Shown here: positions 58,097 to 64,000 of the stretch, piece after piece
Layout: each line of letters opens with the position of its first letter
How positions within the stretch are numbered: position 1 is the stretch's first letter
Assembly (NCBI GenBank): GCA_045611765.1
Contig: JAZKXT010000012.1
Location: forward strand, 136,436 to 200,435
Direction of reading: 5' to 3'
Source of the DNA: UMGS1649 sp045611765
Lineage (GTDB): Bacteria; Bacillota; Clostridia; TANB77; CAG-465
DNA length: 64,000 bases
The notes under the pieces: generated by a model
What the model saw: the letters and a program-made list of their open reading frames with translations, nothing else
Database searches by the model: none
Told to the model about the DNA's origin: nothing
Made by a program: the position numbers and the translations under genes

Positions 58097-59071
58097 ATGG
58101 AAGTTTTTGAACAAATTAAAGGATTTATAGATAGAGCTAATACTATAGCTGTTGCTGCGCATATTCATGCAGATGGTGATGCTGTGGGTAGTGTTGGGGC
58201 AGTGTACCATATGTTAAAAGAAATGGGAAAACAGGTATATATGGTATTGCCAAATTTAGAAAGTACATATGGATTTTTACCTAATATTGAAGATAAAGTG
58301 GAAGAAGTACCGCTAGAACAATATGACCTTTTAATTTGTTTAGATGCTTCTACTATAGATAGAATGAATATTAACCTACAAGATATGGCTAAGGCTAAAA
58401 AAATAGTTGTAATTGATCATCATATGAACAACACAATTGATGCTGATGCTAAATTTGTAGATACAGAAGCGCCTGCAAATTGTGAGATAGTATATGATTT
58501 TATACAATATATGAATCACACTATTTCAAAAGATATTGCTGAATACATATACATGGGAATTATGACGGATACAGGTAGTTTTAACTACCAAAGAACAACT
58601 TCTAAAACACACAAAATAGCCGGTGAGATGATAGATGTGGGTGTAGATTATGTTAGAACATGTAAGATATTAAACCACACTTATTCTGAAGAAAAATTAA
58701 AACTTGTATCTAAATTAATAAATAATATGGAAAGCTATTTTGAAGGTAAAGTTAGAATTGGTGTAACGACAAAAAGTGAAATGGACAGTATTAATGCAAA
58801 AGTTGAAGATGCACATGATTTAGTGAATTATTTAAGAGGAATAGATGGTACGATAGTTGCAATATATTTTAGAGCTTTAGATGATTTTGAGTATAAAGTA
58901 AATGTTCGTTCAAGTGAACCTATAGATGCCTCTGAAATTGCAGCTGAATTTGGTGGCGGTGGCCACAAAAGGGCAGCAGGTTTTACTACAAAAGATATAA
59001 ATGAAACAAAAATTAAGCTTATTAAAATACTAGAAAGGTTGTTGGAAAGTGAGAATAACAGGAATACTTAA
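58097..59071 (+). CDS. nrnA: Oligoribonuclease/pAp phosphatase NrnA (DHH family)
   Basis: NrnA degrades RNA oligomers of 2-5 nt (including pGpG) and dephosphorylates pAp. The 324-aa protein shows DHH motifs in order: AAHIHADGDAVGS, LICLDAS, IDHHMNN and MTDTGSF, then the DHHA1 substrate domain with GGGGHKRAAGF near residue 292-302. ACGAGGGGA precedes ATG 58097. It overlaps truB by 23 bp. This rbfA-nrnA-truB order is standard in Firmicutes. Confidence 0.96.
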   Translation: MEVFEQIKGFIDRANTIAVAAHIHADGDAVGSVGAVYHMLKEMGKQVYMVLPNLESTYGFLPNIEDKVEEVPLEQYDLLICLDASTIDRMNINLQDMAKAKKIVVIDHHMNNTIDADAKFVDTEAPANCEIVYDFIQYMNHTISKDIAEYIYMGIMTDTGSFNYQRTTSKTHKIAGEMIDVGVDYVRTCKILNHTYSEEKLKLVSKLINNMESYFEGKVRIGVTTKSEMDSINAKVEDAHDLVNYLRGIDGTIVAIYFRALDDFEYKVNVRSSEPIDASEIAAEFGGGGHKRAAGFTTKDINETKIKLIKILERLLESENNRNT

Positions 59072-59921
59072 TATAGACAAACCAGCAGGAATTACATCTT
59101 ATGATGTTGTTGATGTTATAAAAAAACTTTTTATTGGCTCGAAAGTAGGACATACTGGAACATTGGATCCTGTGGCTACAGGGGTTTTACCTATACTTAT
59201 AGGAGATGCAACAAAATTATCAGATAACTTAACTGCTGAAAATAAAGCGTATAGAGTAAAAATGTTGCTGGGGGTAGAAACTAATACCTATGATATAACA
59301 GGTAAAATAGTTTATGCTTCGGTTGTTAATAAAGACGAAATATATATACGTGAAAGAATAAAAAGATTTATTGGAGTACAAGAACAAACTCCACCACAAT
59401 ATAGTGCTATAAAGGTTGAAGGCAAAAGAGCTTACCAGTATGCAAGAGAAGGTAAGGAAGTAGAACTTAAACCCAGAACAATAGAAATTTATGATATAAA
59501 CAATATTGCTGTAGATTTAAAAAAACGCGAAGTATCTTTTGATGTGTATTGTACAAAAGGTACTTATGTACGTAGTCTTGTAAATGATATTGGTAAAAAA
59601 CTAGGTTGTGGAGCAACAATGGTGGAACTTACTAGACTTAAAAATGGTAATTTCGATATAAAAGATAGTATTCCGTTATATGAATTTTTAAAGCTTAATT
59701 ATGAAGAAATGAAAAAGAGAATAATTAGTATAGATGACTATTATACAGACTTAAAAAGAATAAATATGGATGAAATAGAATATACAAAATTTGTTAATGG
59801 AGTAAAACTAGAATATAACGAACAAGATAAACTTGTTAAGGTGTATGAGAACAATAAATACAAAGGACTAGGACAAATTAAAGACGGTATATTAAAAAGA
59901 TATTTAGTGGAAAACGAGTAG
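59049..59921 (+). CDS. truB: tRNA pseudouridine-55 synthase
   Basis: TruB makes pseudouridine 55 in the T-loop of tRNAs. The 290-aa protein has GILNIDKPAGITSYDVV, the catalytic block KVGHTGTLDPVATGVLPI with its Asp, YSAIKVEGKRAYQYAREG, and DVYCTKGTYVRSLVNDIG. It starts at GTG 59049 inside the end of nrnA. The C-terminus is a short PUA-like region. It is the last gene of the translation operon. In many Firmicutes ribF and rpsO follow; here they do not. Confidence 0.97.
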   Translation: MRITGILNIDKPAGITSYDVVDVIKKLFIGSKVGHTGTLDPVATGVLPILIGDATKLSDNLTAENKAYRVKMLLGVETNTYDITGKIVYASVVNKDEIYIRERIKRFIGVQEQTPPQYSAIKVEGKRAYQYAREGKEVELKPRTIEIYDINNIAVDLKKREVSFDVYCTKGTYVRSLVNDIGKKLGCGATMVELTRLKNGNFDIKDSIPLYEFLKLNYEEMKKRIISIDDYYTDLKRINMDEIEYTKFVNGVKLEYNEQDKLVKVYENNKYKGLGQIKDGILKRYLVENE

Positions 59922-59969
59922 AGATACTTGTTTTCTTTTTATTGTATAGGAAATATAGGTTTGTGTTTA

Positions 59970-59998
59970 TTGAAAAATCATGTAAATCGTGTTATAAT
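59970..59998 (+). promoter_or_regulatory. Sigma-A promoter of the 85-aa Cys protein
   Basis: TTGAAA (59970-59975), 17 bp, TATAAT (59993-59998). AGGAGG (60032-60037) and ATG 60046 follow. Confidence 0.8.
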
Positions 59999-60045
59999 AC
60001 CAAAGAAGCAAAAACAACCCAAATAAAATTTTAGGAGGTAGTCGT

Positions 60046-60303
60046 ATGTATAGTTATGATGACTTGAGGGCTGGGCAAATAACATCGGTATTCTATGGGT
60101 GCGTGCCCTGCGGTTGCTATGATGATCCGAACAAGATTTACAAGGTGCCTCGGTACAGTGTAAGAATCAGATACGGAAGTACGGTATATGGATACCGCGG
60201 ACGTATTATTCGTGAAATTACCGTTACGTGTGATTGCTGCGGTGCCAGCAGAACTTACGACGTGGAGAGCCGTGGAGTATACGAAAAGGACCTTAACTGG
60301 TAA
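60046..60303 (+). CDS. Small Cys-rich protein with GC-rich, atypical codon use
   Basis: I do not recognise this 85-aa protein. It has two Cys clusters, YGCVPCGCYDD (residues 18-28) and CDCCGAS (62-68), which together could bind one or two metal ions as a small zinc ribbon. The middle is basic and Tyr/Arg-rich (RYSVRIRYGSTVYGYRGRIIRE). The gene is clearly richer in G and C than its surroundings and uses codons rare elsewhere here (CGG, CCG, CGC, TGC). Yet it has a consensus promoter, AGGAGG and a strong terminator of host type. Recent transfer, or strong constraint on a metal-binding protein, could explain this. Confidence 0.6.
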   Translation: MYSYDDLRAGQITSVFYGCVPCGCYDDPNKIYKVPRYSVRIRYGSTVYGYRGRIIREITVTCDCCGASRTYDVESRGVYEKDLNW

Positions 60304-60310
60304 CTATTTA

Positions 60311-60345
60311 AACAGACCAACTTTAAAAAGTTGGTCTGTTTTTCT
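60311..60345 (+). terminator. Terminator after the 85-aa Cys protein
   Basis: AACAGACCAACT (60311-60322) pairs with AGTTGGTCTGTT (60329-60340), followed by TTTCT. Confidence 0.88.
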
Positions 60346-60353
60346 ACATATAC

Positions 60354-60382
60354 TTGCAAAACAACATGCTTTATAATAATAT
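60354..60382 (+). promoter_or_regulatory. Promoter of galE
   Basis: TTGCAA (60354-60359), 17 bp, TAATAT (60377-60382). Confidence 0.55.
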
Positions 60383-60421
60383 ATAATAAGATGTAGTATG
60401 AGATAAATGGGGGTTGTTTAT

Positions 60422-61420
60422 ATGATATTAGTTACAGGTGGACTTGGCTACATAGGTAGTCATACTTGCGTGGAATTACTAAAAAATGGCGAAAGAATAG
60501 TTGTTATGGATAATCTTTCGAACTGTAAGATGGAGATGAAAGAGAGAATAAAAGAAATCGCAGGTAAAGATTTTATGTTTTACAAGGTAGATCTTTTAGA
60601 TAAAGAATCTATGAGAAATATATTTGTAGAAAACAAGATAAGTGCGGTTGTGCATTTTGCAGGACTAAAAGCTGTGGGCGAGTCTGTAGAAAAACCACTA
60701 GAGTATTATAAAAATAATGTAGTTGGAACTTTGAATTTGTTGGAAGTTATGAAAGAGTTTGGAGTAAACAAAATGGTATTTAGTTCTTCAGCTACTGTTT
60801 ATGGATCGCCTAAAACAGTTCCAATAACCGAAGATATGCCGCTTTCTACAACAAATCCGTATGGAACAACTAAGCTTATGATAGAACAAATACTTACAGA
60901 TGTATCACATTCAAATAAGAATTTTAAGGTAGCAATACTTAGATACTTCAATCCTATTGGGGCACATGAAAGCGGAATAATTGGAGAAAATCCAAATGGA
61001 ATGCCTAATAATCTAATGCCATATATTTCACGAGTAGCGTCAGGCAAATTGGAATGTTTAAGTGTATTTGGTAACGATTACCCAACTCATGACGGCACCG
61101 GGGTAAGGGATTACATTCATGTAGTAGATTTGGCTAAAGGACATTTGAAAGCGCTAGAAAGACTAGCAAAAGATGATACTGGGGTATTTATATATAATTT
61201 GGGTACTGGAAATGGTTACAGTGTATTAGATATGGTTAAGGCTTTTGAAAAGGAAAACGGAGTAAGCATCAAATATAAAATTGTTGAAAGAAGACCTGGA
61301 GATATTGCTGAGTGTTATGCAAATCCAGCAAAAGCGTTAAGAGAGTTGGGGTGGAAAGCAGAAAGAACGTTAGAGGATATGGTAAGAGACGCCTGGAATT
61401 TTGAAAAAAACAATATATAG
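60422..61420 (+). CDS. galE: UDP-glucose 4-epimerase
   Basis: GalE interconverts UDP-glucose and UDP-galactose (sometimes the N-acetyl forms) for sugar use and surface glycans. The 332-aa short-chain dehydrogenase has the NAD motif VTGGLGYIGSHT at the N-terminus, FAGLKAVGES, the catalytic Ser/Tyr/Lys in SSSATVYG and NPYGTTK, and the family block YFNPIGAHESGIIGE. Start ATG 60422 follows GGGGG at 9 nt. It is monocistronic, so it may supply precursors for several glycan systems, including the surface glycosylation suggested elsewhere in the window. Confidence 0.96.
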   Translation: MILVTGGLGYIGSHTCVELLKNGERIVVMDNLSNCKMEMKERIKEIAGKDFMFYKVDLLDKESMRNIFVENKISAVVHFAGLKAVGESVEKPLEYYKNNVVGTLNLLEVMKEFGVNKMVFSSSATVYGSPKTVPITEDMPLSTTNPYGTTKLMIEQILTDVSHSNKNFKVAILRYFNPIGAHESGIIGENPNGMPNNLMPYISRVASGKLECLSVFGNDYPTHDGTGVRDYIHVVDLAKGHLKALERLAKDDTGVFIYNLGTGNGYSVLDMVKAFEKENGVSIKYKIVERRPGDIAECYANPAKALRELGWKAERTLEDMVRDAWNFEKNNI

Positions 61421-61548
61421 ATTGTACACAGAAAAATAGCTTAAAATTGGTACAAATGATATATTTGACATACAATGTAATATATGATAAAATTTAACTG
61501 ATTTATGATGTACGAACGGGAAAAATGTGCGTTATAAGGGGTTAAAAG

Positions 61549-61577
61549 TTGCAATTTGTAGATGTTTGTGGTATAAT
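61549..61577 (+). promoter_or_regulatory. Sigma-A promoter of the M23 peptidase
   Basis: TTGCAA (61549-61554), 17 bp, TATAAT (61572-61577) with TGG before it. A second possible promoter, TTGACA-17-TAAAAT, lies at 61465-61493. Confidence 0.75.
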
Positions 61578-61611
61578 TATAGTTGTAACTGAAAGGAAAG
61601 GTGTATTTTAA

Positions 61612-62652
61612 GTGAAAAAAGGGAGTGCCCTCAGAACACTAAGATTCATATTTATAACAGTTGTGCTATTTGTATTATCTTTTAGCGCGGTTGTTGTAAC
61701 AGTACTTAACGTATATGTGCCAAGTTATTTGGCAACAATAGATGGAGAAGATGTGGGATATTTTAGTTCGCCTGCAGAATTTGATGAAGTCTATGAAAAA
61801 TTAGTTGAAGAGAAAAAAGCAGATGGATTAGAAGTTGAAGTGTATTTAGCTTCTGAACCACAGTTTGAATTGAAGTATACAACAGAAAATGTTACAGAGG
61901 AACAAAATCTGTATACAAATGTTAGAGCGTTTGTAAAAACTGAGTATACTGTATATAACGTAGAGGTTAAAGGAAAAAATGAAATGACTTTTGCAACTGA
62001 AAAAGAAGCAGAAGACTATGCAAAAAAAATAAAATCCGCTGTAAAATCTACAGTAAAATCTACGGTAAAAGTAAATAAAACTACAAGTGAAGAATTAGTT
62101 AAAACAACAGAAAAAGCATCTGCAAAGAAAATATATAATGATCTTGTAAGCAGATATAAACCTGTTGTAAGAACATACGGAACTTCTTGGACAGGAACTA
62201 CAACGAATAAAGGTAAAGCGCCAGAACCACTACATTCATTTATTGCTGGTGGTAGACGTCCAACTATAGGTGTAGTTACTCAAAACTATGGAACATATAA
62301 CTATTCATTGTATGGCAATTCAATGCATACAGGTATAGATATTGCAGACAATTCTAAACCTAATATTTATCCATATAAGGATGGCACGGTTGTAAGAGTT
62401 GTATATGGAAGTACCGGTTATGGATATTATGTTATAGTAAGCCATGGTAAAGATGAAAACGGAAATGAACTTCAAACGTTATATGCTCACATGAGCAAAA
62501 TAAATGTAAGTGTAGGCCAACAAGTTACCCAATCTACAGCTTTAGGTAGAATGGGAACAACAGGATTATCTACTGGTATCCACTTACACTTTGAAATAAG
62601 AGTACTAAACGGTGGAAAAATGACAAGATATAACCCTGGATATTATATTTAA
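61612..62652 (+). CDS. M23-family zinc metallopeptidase, membrane-anchored
   Basis: A 346-aa LytM-type peptidoglycan endopeptidase. One N-terminal membrane helix (about 9-33) is followed by a charged stalk domain (40-180) with a SAVKSTVKSTVKV repeat, then the M23 domain (about 215-340). Zinc ligands are visible: H239 and D243 in HTGID, H292 in YAHMS, H324 and H326 in GIHLHFE, so the site is intact. It should cut peptide crosslinks outside the membrane. It resembles forespore SpoIIQ in layout, but without spoIIIAH-type partners nearby I leave it general. GTG 61612 follows AAAGGAAAGG. Confidence 0.88.
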   Translation: MKKGSALRTLRFIFITVVLFVLSFSAVVVTVLNVYVPSYLATIDGEDVGYFSSPAEFDEVYEKLVEEKKADGLEVEVYLASEPQFELKYTTENVTEEQNLYTNVRAFVKTEYTVYNVEVKGKNEMTFATEKEAEDYAKKIKSAVKSTVKSTVKVNKTTSEELVKTTEKASAKKIYNDLVSRYKPVVRTYGTSWTGTTTNKGKAPEPLHSFIAGGRRPTIGVVTQNYGTYNYSLYGNSMHTGIDIADNSKPNIYPYKDGTVVRVVYGSTGYGYYVIVSHGKDENGNELQTLYAHMSKINVSVGQQVTQSTALGRMGTTGLSTGIHLHFEIRVLNGGKMTRYNPGYYI

Positions 62653-62694
62653 GAATAATAAAACTAAAAATAATAAAAAAGAGCAATAACAAAA

Positions 62695-62726
62695 CAACCC
62701 GGATGTAAAATCCGGGTTGCATTTTA
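62695..62726 (+). terminator. Terminator after the M23 peptidase
   Basis: CAACCCGGA (62695-62703) pairs with TCCGGGTTG (62711-62719), then CATTTTAAA. Confidence 0.8.
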
Positions 62727-62815
62727 AAGCAAAAATATATGGGAAATATAAAAATATAGTTGCATATTTTGAAGATTTATTATAAACTATATACATGATA
62801 AAGGGGAGAAAACAA

Positions 62816-62932
62816 ATGATAAACGCTGAAAGCCTTGTGGCTGTACACACACATACACACACAACATTTACTAATGTAAAAACATTAGCAGCGTTTTTGT
62901 ACCCTAAAATAAAAAGAAAATTGGCAAAGTAA
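62816..62932 (+). CDS. Mini-ORF, 38 aa, His/Thr-rich (possible leader peptide)
   Basis: ATG 62816 has an excellent ribosome site (AAGGGGAG, 62801-62808). It encodes 38 residues: MINAESLVAV, then HTHTHTTFTN, then a basic end PKIKRKLAK. Alternating His-Thr codons come from a CA-repeat. Its coding bases also form the multibranch RNA fold at 62821-62896, and a hairpin with a T-rich flank follows its stop. The layout is that of a leader peptide before the prepilin-FGE gene, or of a small secreted/toxic peptide. No homologue is known to me. Confidence 0.45.
   Translation: MINAESLVAVHTHTHTTFTNVKTLAAFLYPKIKRKLAK
62821..62896 (+). ncRNA. Candidate three-way-junction leader RNA
   Basis: AAACGCTG (62821-62828) pairs with CAGCGTTT (62889-62896). 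Between them are AGCC-TTGT-GGCT (62830-62841), a CA-rich single-stranded stretch, and CTAATGT/ACATTAG (62871-62877 / 62882-62888), which stacks directly on the closing stem. T5 follows. Three perfect stems in 76 nt of AT-rich DNA suggest a selected fold. Confidence 0.45.
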
Positions 62933-62967
62933 CACATAGCCAACTATGTGCTGCTTTGTTTTTTGCA
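62933..62967 (+). terminator. Terminator-like hairpin before the prepilin-FGE gene
   Basis: CACATAG (62933-62939), CCAA, CTATGTG (62944-62950), then a T-rich stretch. It lies between the mini-ORF stop and the AAGGAGG of the next gene. No promoter is obvious after it, so read-through would be needed. Confidence 0.55.
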
Positions 62968-62989
62968 TGAAAAAGGAGGATGAAATAAA

Positions 62990-64000
62990 ATGCAAAACAA
63001 AAAAGGTATATCATTAATAGTGCTAATCATAACAATAATAGTAATGATAATCTTAGCGGCAACAGTAATGCTATCGTTAGAAAATACAGGGATATTAGAT
63101 AAAGCAGATGAAGCAGTAGAACTAACAAACTTAAAAGAGATACAAAATATGGCTACTTTAAAATGGGCTGAACTGTATGGAGAAAAAGGAAAAACGTATC
63201 AAGATATTGAAAAGGAAATAATAGAGACATTAAAAATAGATACATCTAAATATTCTGTAATTGTAACAGCAAATGGAGTAGAGGTAACTGCAGCCACAGG
63301 ATGGGTAGTAGCAACGGTAGATGGAGTACCAATACCAAAAGGATTTGTAGCATCTCAGGCAACAGGGGAAAATACAAAGGATGGTGGCCTTGTAATATAT
63401 GAAGGAACAACACCTGTAACAGACGCAAATGTAGAAGGTGCAAAAAGAGATAGGAACCAATATGTATGGGTACCAGTAGAAACGTTTAGTGATTTTATAA
63501 GACAAAACTTTGGTCAATCGAGAACAGTATCTAATGAAATACCTACAAATTATTGGGAAGTAATATTAAATACAACAACTAACATGCCGGATGTAAATGC
63601 AAATCTTGCACAGTCAGCATATATGACAGTGGAAACACCAGAAGGTGGAATAACAAATACGCTTGCCGAAGTGCAAGAAATGTATGAAAGCGTAAAAGAA
63701 TATAAAGGATTCTATATAGCAAGATATGAAGCTGGATTAAATGTAGGAAGCCATAAGACAGAAGCTGATGGAGTAATAATAAAAGCAGTGCATTCAAAAA
63801 TGGGCAAAGCACCATATAACTATGTAAGATGGACATATAATAATGCTATGAATGAAGACACAAATGGAGCAGTAGAAGTAGCAAGAAGTATATATCCAAA
63901 AGCAAATACCAATTACGGTGTAGTATCTACATTAACATATGGAGTGCAATGGGATAGAACACTAGCTTGGTGGGTAGAAACCAAAGCGCAGAATGGAACA
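62990..64000 (+). CDS. Prepilin-like/FGE-domain protein (partial, runs off window)
   Basis: The first 337 codons of a second prepilin-FGE protein. Start ATG 62990 follows AAAGGAGG. The N-terminus is KKG then ISLIVLIITIIVMIILAATV, a prepilin-type leader and helix without the +5 Glu. A short pilin-like linker (to about residue 105) is followed directly by the domain shared with the protein at 30721 (VPIPKGFVAS, DRNQYVWVPV, GFYIARYEAG, SIYPKANTNYGVVSTLTYGVQWDRTL). The Ig-like middle of the first protein is absent. The final FGE signature lies past the window edge. Confidence 0.8.
   Translation, partial: MQNKKGISLIVLIITIIVMIILAATVMLSLENTGILDKADEAVELTNLKEIQNMATLKWAELYGEKGKTYQDIEKEIIETLKIDTSKYSVIVTANGVEVTAATGWVVATVDGVPIPKGFVASQATGENTKDGGLVIYEGTTPVTDANVEGAKRDRNQYVWVPVETFSDFIRQNFGQSRTVSNEIPTNYWEVILNTTTNMPDVNANLAQSAYMTVETPEGGITNTLAEVQEMYESVKEYKGFYIARYEAGLNVGSHKTEADGVIIKAVHSKMGKAPYNYVRWTYNNAMNEDTNGAVEVARSIYPKANTNYGVVSTLTYGVQWDRTLAWWVETKAQNGT
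63326..63477 (+). repeat. Dispersed paralogous repeat, copy B
   Basis: 152 bp, the gap-free counterpart of 31816-31967, encoding PIPKGFVASQATGENT...DRNQYVWVPV in the second prepilin-FGE gene. Confidence 0.8.

Overview
This 64 kb window is the chromosome of a low-GC, spore-forming Bacillota, most likely an uncultured gut-type member of Clostridia. The signs are a very AT-rich sequence, strong Shine-Dalgarno sites, TTGnnn-17-TATAAT promoters, HrcA/CIRCE heat-shock control, and sporulation genes (dpaA, bofA, gpr, a GH18 cortex-lytic relative, a BclA-like collagen protein). Nearly all of it is core chromosome. I see no prophage, insertion sequence, CRISPR array or rRNA operon.

Layout. 1-9 kb: end of cardiolipin synthase, an orphan small gene, dpaA-uppP-folD, an HD protein between two copies of one terminator, an orphan VirD4/TraG-type ATPase, pth, rplU-rpmA (with no prp between them), and a Pro-rich membrane protein. 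9-13.4 kb: trpS-obg-bofA, tRNA-Gly, and an HD hydrolase with a TIM-barrel protein. 13.6-19.5 kb: a surface block with a dockerin-tagged glucosaminidase, a membrane-anchored beta-sandwich protein, a frameshifted serine acetyltransferase and an O-antigen-ligase-like protein. 19.5-25.2 kb: CIRCE-hrcA-grpE-dnaK-dnaJ, then rsmE. 25.3-33.2 kb: a membrane-tethered solute-binding protein, tRNA-Arg, an SPFH/NfeD pair, a GH18-like protein with two prepilin-like proteins (one fused to an FGE/SUMF1-type domain), and rpsO. 33.3-43.5 kb: a P-type Ca2+-ATPase, rhodanese and thioredoxin genes, a novel triple-repeat protein, a PLD-like protein and smc. 43.5-49.3 kb: trmFO-holA, gpr, and a bactofilin-like membrane protein. 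49.3-53 kb: a spore-surface candidate cluster (GT2 glycosyltransferase, Cys-rich protein, collagen-like protein) and two orphans. 53-60 kb: the rimP-nusA-rnpM-infB-rbfA-nrnA-truB translation operon. 60-64 kb: a GC-rich Cys protein, galE, an M23 peptidase, and a structured leader before a second prepilin-FGE gene that runs off the window.

The most interesting signals are: (i) a family of prepilin-like proteins carrying C-terminal FGE/C-type-lectin-like domains, one copy behind a small multi-branched leader RNA that overlaps a His/Thr-rich mini-ORF; (ii) a dockerin-bearing autolysin paired with a possible membrane receptor; (iii) a +1 frameshift at a CCT-CGG site in the acetyltransferase, whose start codon is also buried in a terminator-like hairpin; (iv) the gpr ribosome site inside a terminator-like stem; (v) joint loss of the prp protease gene and of the L27 N-terminal extension; (vi) a GH18 protein lacking its catalytic Glu; (vii) an orphan conjugation-type coupling ATPase.

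All functional names come from reading protein motifs and gene order by eye. No database search was run.
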